From Cryptomeria japonica (taxonomy: Eukaryota; Streptophyta; Pinopsida; Cupressales; Cupressaceae): a stretch of 64,000 nt of DNA. The position numbers were made by a program, and so were the translations under genes. Below the pieces are notes generated by a model that saw only the letters and a program-made list of their open reading frames with translations, searched no databases and was not told the origin of the DNA. Position 1 is the stretch's first letter; every line of letters begins with the position of its first letter. The DNA lies in NCBI RefSeq assembly GCF_030272615.1, contig NC_081411.1, positions 159,134,471 to 159,198,470 of the forward strand. Reading direction: 5' to 3'. This document shows positions 1 to 10,202 of the stretch, one piece after another.

Positions 1-129
1 TTAGCTACAATATTTTTGTATGCCTAACTTGTGAGGAAAATGTTAACCTACCTGAAGAGGCTAAGATTATTCAAAAATTGCTTTAGAGAGCCCAAGCCTT
101 CTTGTTTTTAATGAAGGTCATAAAAATCC

Positions 130-815
130 ATTTCCCCTTCTCTCTTTCTCACTCTCACTCTCCATATCCCTCTCCTTCTCCCACTCCCTCTCTATATTCC
201 TTTCCCCTACTTTCTCTCACTCTCCCTCTCCCTCTCCCTCTCCCTCTTCCTCTCCCTATCCTTTTCACCTTATCTCTCTCTTACTCTCCCTCTCCCTCTT
301 CCTCCCATTCTCCCTTTCCCCTTCTCTCCCTATCTCCCCCCTTCTCTCTCTCACTATCCCTCACTCTCTCCCTCTTCATTTCCCATTTTCTCTCTCTCAC
401 TCTCTCCCTCCCTTTCCTTTCTCTCTCTCTCTCCCTCTCCCTCTCTCTCTCCCTCTTCCTCTCCCTATCCTTTTCCCCTTCTCTCTCTATCTCTCTCACT
501 CCCTCTTTCCATCTTCCTCTCCCTCTCCCTTTCCATCTTCCTCTCCCTCTCCCTTTCCCCTCCTCTCCCTCTCCCTCTCCCTTTCCCCTCCTCTCCCTCT
601 CCCTCTCCCTTTCCCCTCCTCTCCCTCTCCCTCTCCCTCTCCCTCTCCCTTTCCCCTTCTCTCTCTCTCTTTGTCACTCCCCCTCTCCCTCTTCTTCTCC
701 TTATCCCTTTCCCCTTCTCTCTCTATCACTCACTCTACCTCTCCCTTTCCCCTTCTCTCCCTATCTTCCCCCCCCCTCTCTCTCTCTCACTCACTCACTT
801 TTCCTACATAGGAAG
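130..815. repeat. CT-rich (CCCTCT)n polypyrimidine tract
   Basis: About 685 bp of almost pure pyrimidine on the plus strand, built from CCCTCT, CTCTCT and TTCCCCTT units with scattered A residues. The 246-codon plus-strand frame and the Arg/Glu-rich minus-strand frames here are only translations of the repeat. A mirror-symmetric homopurine/homopyrimidine run of this length could form triplex (H-DNA); that is inference. No gene signal is seen in the first 100 bases either. Confidence 0.95.
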
Positions 816-861
816 ATATTGAATATCAGATATTTATTCTGATATTGGACCCCTTTCCATT

Positions 862-910
862 TGAGCACCAAAGTTCAAATGTTGGGTGCCAACAAAAATG
901 TTGGTGCTCA
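862..910. repeat. Inverted repeat (hairpin) upstream of the split gene
   Basis: TGAGCACCAA at 862-871 is perfectly complementary to TTGGTGCTCA at 901-910, with a 29-base loop that itself contains a near-palindrome (TTGGGTGCCAA). ATATCAGATAT-like and ATATCTGATAT-like sequences flank the hairpin at about 825-840 and 935-955, so the symmetry may extend further. The region 816-1128 otherwise holds no gene. It could be a miniature transposon relic, but no target duplication was found. Confidence 0.5.
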
Positions 911-1128
911 TATAAAAAAATGTGTTTAGATATTGGATCATATCTGATATATGGACCACACAAAATGGGATTATGGGCCATTTTTTGTATTCCAATGGTC
1001 CCTACATTCTTTTTGTAGACAACAAACACAGGTTTTCAAAGATACAATGACAAAATTATGCTTTTTTGAGATTCTTCTAGACAAATTTGTCATTGACAAT
1101 CATTTTAGACCATCTTTGTGGAGGTATA

Positions 1129-1244
1129 ATGGGGAGCAATAGTGGTCGAAAACAAAAACATAAAAGAAAGCTTTCAAATGAACAAATTGAAGTATATAGA
1201 CAAAGAGATAGAGAAAGTCATAGGAGGAGGAGATGAGGTATGTC
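1129..1244 (+). pseudogene. DDE-transposase-like gene, piece 1 (N-terminus)
   Basis: An ATG at 1129 opens a basic N-terminus rich in Lys, Arg, Asn and Gln that includes YRQRDRESHRRRR, then meets an in-frame TGA at about 1234. The frame runs to 1244, where element A is inserted. With the element and one ATGTC copy ignored, the same frame continues at 10203. This is the first third of a gene recognised from pieces 2 and 3. The start choice is tentative because nothing confirms a promoter, although an AT-rich TATA-like stretch lies at about 908-920. Confidence 0.45.
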
Positions 1245-2384
1245 TACTAGATAATAACTAGTGACTGAGAGAGGGGGTGAATCAATCAAAACAATTTATA
1301 TATATAATTAAATTTTCAAACTAACTGGTCTACAACTACTATTTTGAAATTAACTTTAAACATTGCATTAATCATGAAGACAAGAACATTGAAGGAAAAA
1401 TATTTACATACATCAAATAAACATCACATAACACCAATAATTATATGTGGAAACCCTCAATTAGAGGGAGAAAACCATGGTGGGGATAACCCACAATCTC
1501 TTTAACTGCAGTGAAAAAGAGTGCCCAGTTAAGAGTTTACAATCTTGTTCCTTTTGAGAACATCACCCTATTAAAGATGATTGGCATCCTATTAAGAATA
1601 CCTTGGAATCTATTAGGATTCACCTTGCAAAAGGATTTTACACTTCCTCTATGGAGTGACCCTATTAGGGGATTTTACAAATAAAACCGGTTAAGGTTCA
1701 CCTTGTTAAGGTATTTAATCTGCTGCAATTATTGGAGAGCACCAAATCATTGATCTGATGATGACACTTTTTTGTCAAATAGATCAGTTCTGTATCTGCT
1801 TCAATCTTTTCTCAGTGATGACTTCATCGATTCATGAGGAACCCTTTAGCACTTTTCTTATTCTTCACCTTACTCTGATTTTCAACCTCAATCCACTAAC
1901 AACTCCATCAACACTTCAAATTCAAGATGAAAAACATGTATATAGATGTCTTCAATCTTGGCATGAAATTTCCCTCCAAAAATTTAACTTTAAAAATCAT
2001 TCTATGTGCCAATCTGTTTGTTCCTCAGATATCGCCGATTATACTAGTGGGACTATCCATTCATGCCACAAATCTTGTCGGTTCTCTAGCAAGCACTCCG
2101 AGTTCAATTGGCACTTTCTAAATTTGATCAGATCTACATTTCACCATTGCGATCTGCTACCAATTTTTTTCTTTATATCGGTGAACCTTCTTTCCTCAAC
2201 TCAACTACTGGTTGCTTCCTATAAACTGGTCTCTGCTCACCAATCGAAGCTTTTAGTTCACTGTTCCTTACCAATCCACTATGTTCCTTTTCTGATCGAT
2301 TATGATGATATTAGAACTGGTATTGCCATCAATGACAACTTCTTAAGTACCTCAAACTTCACCATGCCCACCATGATGCCAACA
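1245..2384 (-). repeat. Element A 3' LTR (left)
   Basis: A 1,140-bp LTR. On the minus strand it starts TGTTGGCATCATGG and ends in a sequence aligned to the CTAACA terminus of the other LTR, decayed here to CTAGTA. It aligns with 9059-10197 along its whole length with many scattered substitutions. The 230-codon plus-strand frame at 1758-2450 lies in this LTR and is matched by a shorter frame in the other LTR. It has no recognisable domain and is treated as non-coding. Confidence 0.9.
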
Positions 2385-2398
2385 ATCTCCCCCTTTGG
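2385..2398 (-). other. Element A polypurine tract
   Basis: Read on the minus strand, CCAAAGGGGGAGAT lies directly before the TGTTGG start of the 3' LTR. This is the expected primer for plus-strand DNA synthesis and fixes the strand of the element. A second CCCCCTTTTT run at about 2742-2751 lies further inside. Confidence 0.8.
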
Positions 2399-2504
2399 CA
2401 TTGGTGGCAAAATATCTAGCTGGATTGAACTGGATCTCCCCCTATTCTAATATCTTCTATTCCTACTAATTCTCCCCCTATTCTTAGCCTTCTCTTCCAG
2501 CACT

Positions 2505-2705
2505 ATCTTTTTTGCCAGTATTGCTTTGCCACTATACCAATACTACTATGCCTCTCTACTGGTACTACTTTGCCTCTCTACCGATACTGCCTTTTCTGCC
2601 AGTACTACTCTACCACTCTATCAATACTACTCTTCCTTTGTACCGGTACTGCTCTTCCTATCTATAGGTACTACTCTATCAATATACATTGTCTCTATAG
2701 TCCTT
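2505..2705 (-). repeat. Minisatellite in the 3' UTR of element A
   Basis: Imperfect tandem units of about 22-30 bp built around TACTACT and TACCGGTACT (plus strand), for example near 2535, 2565, 2605, 2640 and 2667. They fill the space between the second ORF and the PPT. The small plus-strand frames here are repeat translations. Confidence 0.65.
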
Positions 2706-3014
2706 CCTCCTCATACATCCAATCCACTGTACATTCATTCTCCCCCTTTTTGCAACAATGACAAAGAATACAAGAATCAAAGTATACAAAATAATTTATG
2801 AGAGTAAGTCAAAAATTTCTTTGAAATTGACCTTAGTAGTCTCCAAAGAAGATTCCCATGTAGGCTTCACATGTTTTATAGTGAGAATTTGTCCATGCAG
2901 GTGTGTGACAAAATTCTCCATGTCATCCATTGTCTTGTAGTCAGGTGAACTTATGAGACCTTCTTCTTGTTTACCATTTCCCTACAATAAATCAATGAAA
3001 GGGGAAAGATAGCA

Positions 3015-6000
3015 CTATATCTCTAGTAGGATTAGAGCTCGTTTGTCCTGTTGTTCTTTTAGCTTGTTGATTTCATGAGTCAATTGTTTGAATTTTCCAC
3101 TAAAATTTTCTACTGAGCTTGTAAGAGGATCAAAAGAATCTAGTAGATCTTGAATTTCCTTTTGAGTCTTTACTCTTTTGTCTTGAAGATCTTTGATGAA
3201 ATCGGGGAAGTTTGAGAATTTGACCAATAATTGGCCAACTTCCTTTAAGATTGATTTCACCTCTTCAGTGCTAGTAGAGATAGCAACTTTTTAACTGATA
3301 TTTGTTCCATTAATTTCTCACCTCTTCTAGTTTCATACTGCCTTGTTGCAACCTTCTCCAAATCGGTTGCCTTTGAACCGATTGTTTTGACAAGAGTGCC
3401 CAATTGATCGAGGATAGGTGCATTCTCATCAACAACAATATCAAGAATGAGATCAGATAAGATTGTCTTTACAGTATTAAGAATTTGTGCCTTCTTTTTC
3501 CTTTCTTTAAGTTTGGCCTTTTCAGCTTGAATTCTCAATTTTTCTTAAACTTTTATTAACTGTTTGAGGCTTATCTTCTTGATATGAATTATTGAGTCTT
3601 CCCCTTATTCCTCCTCTATTTATTCTTCTTATTCTTTAGCTTCTACCTTAGAGTTTGCTGAGGTGGGGAGTTTAACTTTCTTTTTCTCAGTTTCCTTTTC
3701 TAAAACTAACTTTCTCTTTACCAGAGGATTGTCCACCACTATTTTCCAACCACCTTCAGGTTGACCAGATGAAGAATATTCTCTCTTCTTCTCTTCTTCT
3801 GGTTCCTTGGTCTCCCCTGGACCAATATCAGTTGTTCCTATTTCCTTCTTTTCTATTTTATTTTCCTTTCTTTCCTTCATCTCTTCATTCTTATTTTTTG
3901 CTTCCTTCTTCTCTTGTTCCTTCTCCTTTGTTTCTTCAACAGATGGTATTGATGAATCTATCATCTTGGGGTTTTCTCCCTCTGCCCCTTTTTCAGGCAA
4001 ATGAGGTTTGTTGCTAGTAGGGTGTGTTGTGGGAATATATATTATCATTGGATGCCTTTGAGGTTTTTCCTCATAAGGGATGTCCTCAATTGTAACTTCA
4101 TCATCTCCAGGATTCTTAGTTTGATTGGTTCCCTTTGTCATTGTATTATCAATATCAATAGTTTCAGCAATTGATTTTTGTTCAATCAGTGGCTCTGCAT
4201 CCTTTGTCAGATTAGGAATATCTAACACAACATTACCTATGATATCTTTAACTATAAATTGTACAAACCCATCAGTGGTGTCCTTGTTTTTTCCTTTTCT
4301 CTTTTCTTGAGTAGCTATATCTTGTCCTTGTTTCACTTCTTTTTCTATTTCCTCCTTAGCTTCCTTTTGTTGTCTCAAAATTATTTTCCACATGTCAACG
4401 CCCTTATCATGCATGCCTTGAATATCTCCTATGGCCACTCTCCCTATTTTTTTCCTTATTTTGAAATATTGTACACATGCTTCGGCCACTAAAGTTGCTT
4501 GATTATAATCCAATTCATATTGCACTTCCATGAGTGCCTTTATTTCGTGTTCCTTCTCAATTGTCAAGGCAATTTTCCATCTCCCTTCAATGAGATTTTG
4601 TAAATATGATGGAATTATTCCATGTAGTTCACTGTTAGTTCTGCAGAAATTATGTAAGTTCCAGATGAGGGCATCTTCTAGTTTTCTTTTGTCTTCCTCA
4701 TTGCAAAGGGGATACTTTCTCCCAACACTAGCTAAACCTCCATACTCTTTGATCCCATGGACCAATTCATCAATAGTTGGAGCTACATTCCTACCACTTC
4801 TTCTAACTTCTTTAATTACCACATCAAATTAAGTGTCAAAGTTATCATCCTCCTTTTCATCTTTCTTGGGCTTCTTCTTAGCCTTTGTGTCAATTGTCCT
4901 TTCATTTTGTTTATTTCTTGCATATGTGACTCCTACTAGTCCACCTCTACCTTGGGAAGATGTAGGAGTATCTAAGTCCTTTTCTTTCATATATGATGTC
5001 GGTTTGCTGGATGCAACACCCTTGGATCTTGTCTTGGACATTTTTTTCTTTTCTTTTTTTTTTTCTCACTTGTACCGGTGGAAGCAGTGGCACTGGATGC
5101 TTCACCTACATATTTCTTGTCTAAGGTGTCCATCATTTTCCTAACTTTCTTTTGAATTATAGGCTCTTTGAGTTCCTTCTTAATTTTGGAGCTTGTCTCT
5201 ATTAGGATTCCCAAAGATACTGAGAGGCGGGGGGGGCTGAATTAGTATCTAACCAGTTATAATATTTTCTTAACTTATAACATGAAAAACATATTAAAAC
5301 TATGTACCGGTAAAGCATAAATAATATAGAAAATAAGAACAAGAACCACAACATGAAAAGCACACCATAACATAGTATTTTAACAAGGAAACCCGGTGTG
5401 GGAAAAACCTCGGTGGGATTTGTGACCCACAATATTCACTTATTGGTTAATAAGGGAATATTACTCTTACAATAGGGGCCTGCACATGCAGGAAGGCCAA
5501 GTGCCTAGAGCTCACTACTCAATTACAAAGGAAGTCACACTAACTTACAAAAATGGTTATACTAATCCAATGTTTTGTACTAATTCAAATTAGCATCTGC
5601 TATGCCAGATTCAGTACCGGTTTAAGTTCTGCTACATACATAAACCCTTAACCTATAATTTGCATATTAGGTTTGCTACCTTCTATTCAAATTTTGCATC
5701 ATGCCTCTACTGCCATTTTTTAATGATCTACAATGATCTCATACATATATGAGTCATATTACAATCAACCATGTCGGCTTACAAAAGATTTTATAATTAA
5801 TAACAAAATACATTAATACAAAAATGTTGTCAGCCAGGGTGTCGGTATTCTTGTTTATTGGTGCTGGTGTCCTGTATGCTGGTGTAGAGTCTACCGGTGC
5901 CGATGCCTATGTCTTCTTGTCGGTATCACATGATTTCAAGGTTGCCATCAATGACAATACCTTCAGTCACCTACAATTTCTCATTGGAGTATGCATTTGC

Positions 6001-7141
6001 CAACAGTCTCCTCATAACTTCCAAATCTCTTAGCTTTTTTGTCTACCTATTTAGACAGTAACATGTTTGCATATATTTTGGCAATGTCTGCCCCGATCTC
6101 ATAACCCATAGTGGGTACCTAGAAAGTTCTAGGTTCAACCTCTTGAATAATGCAACAATTAGTATCAACAAGAAAGAAAATAGTGTCCTTGTACTTTTGA
6201 ACTATACCGGATGGGATTATTTCTCTTTGATGGATTCTAGTTTGGAATTCTTTAAAATAACCCCACATTGTCTCTCGAACTTATCACCTAAGTCTCTAAT
6301 CATTTCACCTTTCTGAACTGTGATAGGTTTATCTATAGACCACACTACATTACCCTTGTCGAGAAAGAAATTTTGCACATAAAAGAAGATACATACCAAT
6401 ATTGAACCATAGTTGAATGATTTATTTTTGTCCTTCTTAATTTGATCCATGTTCATCAGGAATTGACTCCTTATCATCTCACAAATATTATATGTTGCAT
6501 CCTCTTTGATGATCCGATAAGTTGCATGGATATCACTGCTTAGCACACTATTCATGTGGCTTGATTGGTACATTCTATAAGTTATCACTGCAGACGCAAA
6601 CCTTACTTTTGCATCCTCAATGTGAGTGACTGTCATTTCTCTTTTGTCATATCGGGTTTGAGTCAACCGAGTGACCTCACCAGATGATATTGTCCTTAGG
6701 TTTAGTTCTTCGCCTGTTTCGCTAAACCCTGCTCCTCTTTGGATCACATCCTTTGTGATTTTGATTGGTGCATCATCTTCCAACCATAGAAACTGGTCAT
6801 ACACTCTACTTAGCACATACTTGATCCAATTGACATGGAATGGGTTTGGAATATCAACAACATATAACAAATCCTTGTTCTTCAGAAGCATATGTTCTGC
6901 CTTCAATAGACAATTGTTGCAAAACTCTTTGAATTCATCTTGAATGAATTTATCTCCAAGATCTTCAAGATTGCAATGGATAAAGGAAAAAACATCTTCA
7001 ACCAGTAACACACCGGAGGGCATAGATGATAGGGCACCGGTTATATCAACTTCTCCAACATTCATAGGATACAGCTTGAACTCAAGTTGTGGTTCCTAAA
7101 CTACCTCAACCAACACAAGATTCAACATGGAAGCTACTATG
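3015..7141 (-). pseudogene. Element A ORF B: large second ORF of unknown function
   Basis: Coding runs from about 7141 down to 3015, broken by stops, frameshifts and a solo LTR. The longest intact stretches are 7065-6217 (282 codons), 5214-4829, 4822-3629 (397 codons) and 3538-3015. Visible parts in order are a globular N-terminal region (LLVEDVFSFIHC, ITKDVIQRGAGFS), a Lys-rich linker with KKKKKRKK, a conserved block with VRRSGRNVAPTIDELVHGI and VGRKYPLCNEEDKRK, a long Glu/Lys-rich low-complexity segment, and a C-terminal coiled coil. Element C carries the same protein order at 41209-43458. I recognise no enzyme motif. A structural or nucleic-acid-binding partner of ORF A is possible but unproven. 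Confidence 0.6.
5200..6005 (-). mobile_element. Solo LTR inside ORF B of element A
   Basis: An 806-bp insertion with 5-bp TSD GTCTC at 5195-5199 and 6006-6010. On the minus strand it starts TGTTGGCAAATGC and ends CCTAATA (expected CA end decayed to TA). The flanking coding sequence matches the uninterrupted copy in element C on both sides, so the borders are exact. It carries several CCGGT motifs and a C-rich 3' stretch (GCCCCCCCGCCTCTCAGTA) close to that of the Copia LTR at 62411-63862. There is no internal domain, so it is the usual product of LTR-LTR recombination. Confidence 0.88.
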
Positions 7142-7609
7142 ATGAATTATAACAGAATTCACATATTGACTTCTTCTACCATTTCTGCTAGGGCTTTCGA
7201 TCACCAAAACTTCATTGCTTGATCTCCAAACTAACTTTGCACATAATGCACTTAATAGATTTAGAAATCTTTTGATCACACTAGGAGCTTAAGAATGCAC
7301 AAATGAAAGAAAGGTATACAAAATGAGCTTTCCTTTCCTTATTTATTTGTTAAGTTGTTCTGTGCACTTTTACAATGGTTAAGTTGTATGACCTCAAATA
7401 GTAATATTTTATAATTTACCGGTGTTACTTCCCTACTGGTAACAATACAACCTTTAAAACCTATACTCTTAACAATTCACCGATGAAGAGTTATAAATAA
7501 TATGTCGACTTTTCTACATCTAAGTAATGCAAATAAGAATTACCTCACTTTGGTTATGGGGAATCAGCCATGATTTTTCAATAAGTGCTCCCCCTGAGCA
7601 TCGGTTAGT

Positions 7610-9000
7610 TTAGTTTGAAGAAGAATTGTCATCATCGGTGGATGATGACTTAGTTTCAAAATGCTTCTCTTCTTCTTTGCTTTCTTCCTTCTTAGTCCAC
7701 ATCCTTTTCATTTCATTATTCACCTCTTCAACTATCTTCTTTCCTTTCAAATCATTTGGCCCTTTCTTCTTGCCAAACTAGTTCCTATCTTCAGACCAAT
7801 TGTACGATAGATTCCTGTACTCTCTGGCCAAATGACCAATCTTATGGTAGTTGAAAAATTCCATACTTGTTGTCTTCCATGGTCATGCATTGTTTCTCAA
7901 ACTCATTCTCATCCCGCAATTCACAGCAACATGACCAAAGTTGCCACAAGTAGAATAGTTGGCATTGAGCTGATTACTCTTCTTATTAGGGGTAACCAGT
8001 TTGGATGGAGATCTTGATGCATTTGTCTTGGATATGAATTCTTTAGCTCCGTGTCCATATTTATTGCATGTAAAGAAATATCCATTAAAACTTCTTCTAC
8101 TAGACATGTTACTTGATCGAGGTCTACACTCATAAGCAGTGTGTCCATACTTGTGATAGTTATAGCAATAACCATCAAAGGTGAATGTCTTTTTGTGACT
8201 AATCGATCACTTTCTACAAATATCATACTTATGACCCAATTTACCACAATAATTGCAAGAGGATTTAGAAAACTTCATTCCTTTCATTCCTAATTTGTTC
8301 CTTTTATCATCCTTCGTCCTCTTGGGATTAGATGATTCTCCAGTTTCCATTGGACCTGTACCGAAGTAACCAAGACTAGTTGTCTCCTTTGTTCTCCTCT
8401 GAGCTTTTAATTGTTCATCTATCTTCTCAGAGCTTTCATTAAATTTTCTCAGCTTTTCATTTCTCTCATCATTAGCTTTCAACTTATTTTTGAGTTGTTC
8501 AATCTCCTTCATCATCTTCTCATTTTCCTTTGTTTTTCCATGCAAATGCTCATACATAATTGTATTCTCTTCAGTAAGAATTCAAATTTATTTATCTTTT
8601 CCAATGATGATTGTATCATTATCTCTTAGGGGTTCTTTAGCAATCCTTTTGGCTCTTTCAACTTTTGACAATGCACTTCATCTTTATTTCTCTTTCTTTC
8701 TTCTTCTATCATGTTGTCTTCTAGTATTTCAGTCATTCTCAGGATCTAACTTTCATGCTCTCTTTTTAGATTTGTGATTTCTTTAGTCAGCTTCTTGTTC
8801 TTTTCCACCAACTCTGAGACTGTCTCTTATGCTTCTTCAGATCCACTCTGATCAGAGAGTTTATCTATTATATCCCGACTCTCATTAAGTTATAGAGCAA
8901 GTTCCTTCCTTTTAGCAAGTAATTTTTTTAGTCTCTCCTTCAACTGGGAAATCATCTCATTAGCTTCATCAAGTTGCTTCTGATACCAGTATTCCTCCAT
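7610..9000 (-). pseudogene. Element A ORF A: coiled-coil and multi-zinc-knuckle Gag-like protein
   Basis: It starts at an ATG ending at 9000, about 45 bases past the PBS, and runs to a TAA at 7610-7612 with several stops and shifts. The N-terminal half is heptad-like and rich in Lys, Glu and Leu (LKERLKKLLAKRKE near the start). The C-terminal half has tandem CCHC-type knuckles: CNYCGKLGHKYDIC (CX2CX4HX4C, about 8220-8260) is complete and up to four more decayed ones follow (for example TCGNFGHVAVNC near 7930). The C-terminus is acidic, with a Ser/Asp run. The position after the PBS and the knuckles suggest a Gag role in RNA binding. No classic Gag core domain is recognised. Confidence 0.65.
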
Positions 9001-9042
9001 GATATTTTCTTGAAGTTGTTACACTTTTTCTTCAAAGGACCC

Positions 9043-9058
9043 AGACTCTGATACTAAT
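9043..9058 (-). other. Element A primer-binding site
   Basis: On the minus strand ATTAGTATCAGAGTC follows directly after the LTR terminus. It differs by a G-to-A change in the core from TTGGTATCAGAGCC, the 3'-end complement of plant initiator tRNA-Met that is seen intact in element C. Confidence 0.8.
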
Positions 9059-10197
9059 TGTTAGATATTAATCAGTGACTAAGAGGGGGGGTGAATCAAT
9101 CAAAACAATTTATATATATAATTAAACTTTCAAACTAACCAGTCTGCAAATATTATTTTAAAATAAACTTTAAATATTGCATTAATCATTAATATAAGAA
9201 CATTGAAGGAAAGAGATTTACATGTATAAAATAAACATCACATAACACCAATAATTATACGTGGAAACCCTCAATTAGAGGGAGAAAACCATAGTGGGGA
9301 TAACCTACAATCTCTTTTACTGCAGTGAAAAAGAGTGCCCACTTAAGAGCTTACAATCCTGTTCCTTCTGAGAAAATCACCCTATTAAAGATGACTGGTA
9401 TCCTATTAAGAATACCTTGGAATCTATTAGGATTCACCTTGCAAAAGGATTTCACACTTCCTCTATGGAGTGACCCTATTAGGGGATTTTACAAACAAAA
9501 CCGATTAAGATTTACCCTGTTAAAGGATTTAATCTGCTGCAATTATTGGAGAGAAAATCATTGATCTAATGATGACACCCTTTTGTCAAATAGATCCATT
9601 CTATATCTGCTTCAATCTCTGCTTGGTGATGACTTCACCGATTCATGAGGAACCCTTCCGCACTTCGCTTATTCTTCACCTTACTCTAATTTTCAACCTC
9701 AATCCACTAACAACTCCATCAATGCTTCAAATTCAAGATGAAAAACATGTATATAGTTGTCTTCAATCTTGGCTCAAACTTTCCCTCCAAAAAATGAACT
9801 CAAAAAATCATTCTATGTGCCAATCTATTCGTTCCTCAAATCTTGTTGATTATACGAGCGGGACTATCCATTCATGCCACAAATCACATCGGTTCTCTAG
9901 AAAGCACTCCAACTTCAATTGGCACTTTCTAAATTTGATCAGATCTACATTTCACCACATTGTGATCTACTACCAATTTTTTTCTTTATATCGGTGAACC
10001 TTCTTTCCTTAGGTCAACTATCGGTTGCTTCCTATAAATCGGTCTCTACTCACTGGTCAAAGCTTTTAGTCCCCTATTCCTTACCAATCCACTATGATCC
10101 TTTTTCGATCAGTTATGATGGTATTAGAACTGGTATTTCCATCAATGACGACTTATTAACTACCTCAAACTTCATCATGCCCACCATGATGCCAACA
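9059..10197 (-). repeat. Element A 5' LTR (right)
   Basis: A 1,139-bp LTR with intact termini on the minus strand (TGTTGGCATC...ATATCTAACA). It aligns end to end with 1245-2384 at roughly 90-95% identity by eye. The flanking ATGTC at 10198-10202 completes the TSD. Its U5 end shares the block TTCACCCCCCCTCTTAGTCAC with the LTR of element C, which places both in one family. Confidence 0.9.
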
Positions 10198-10202
10198 ATG
10201 TC

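Larger units (their letters stand above)
1245..10197 (-). mobile_element. Element A: complete pol-less LTR retrotransposon
   Basis: An 8,953-bp element on the minus strand. It has two LTRs of about 1.14 kb, a perfect 5-bp TSD ATGTC (1240-1244 and 10198-10202), a tRNA-Met-like PBS next to the right (5') LTR and a PPT next to the left (3') LTR. The internal 6.7 kb encodes a coiled-coil/zinc-knuckle ORF and a long second ORF. No reverse transcriptase, RNase H or integrase can be recognised, so it is non-autonomous. Element C is a second member with the same gene order, so the lack of pol is probably a family trait and not a private deletion. It interrupts a DDE-transposase-like gene and is itself interrupted by a solo LTR (5200-6005). 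Confidence 0.9.

Noticed and set aside
102-842. 246-codon plus-strand frame and several Arg/Glu-rich minus frames
   Set aside because: They are translations of the CT-rich repeat; the residue pattern follows the hexamer and no domain is present.
1758-2450. 230-codon plus-strand frame (and the parallel frame at 9569-9997) as a gene
   Set aside because: It lies in the LTRs of element A, antisense to the element, is shortened in the other LTR and has no domain.
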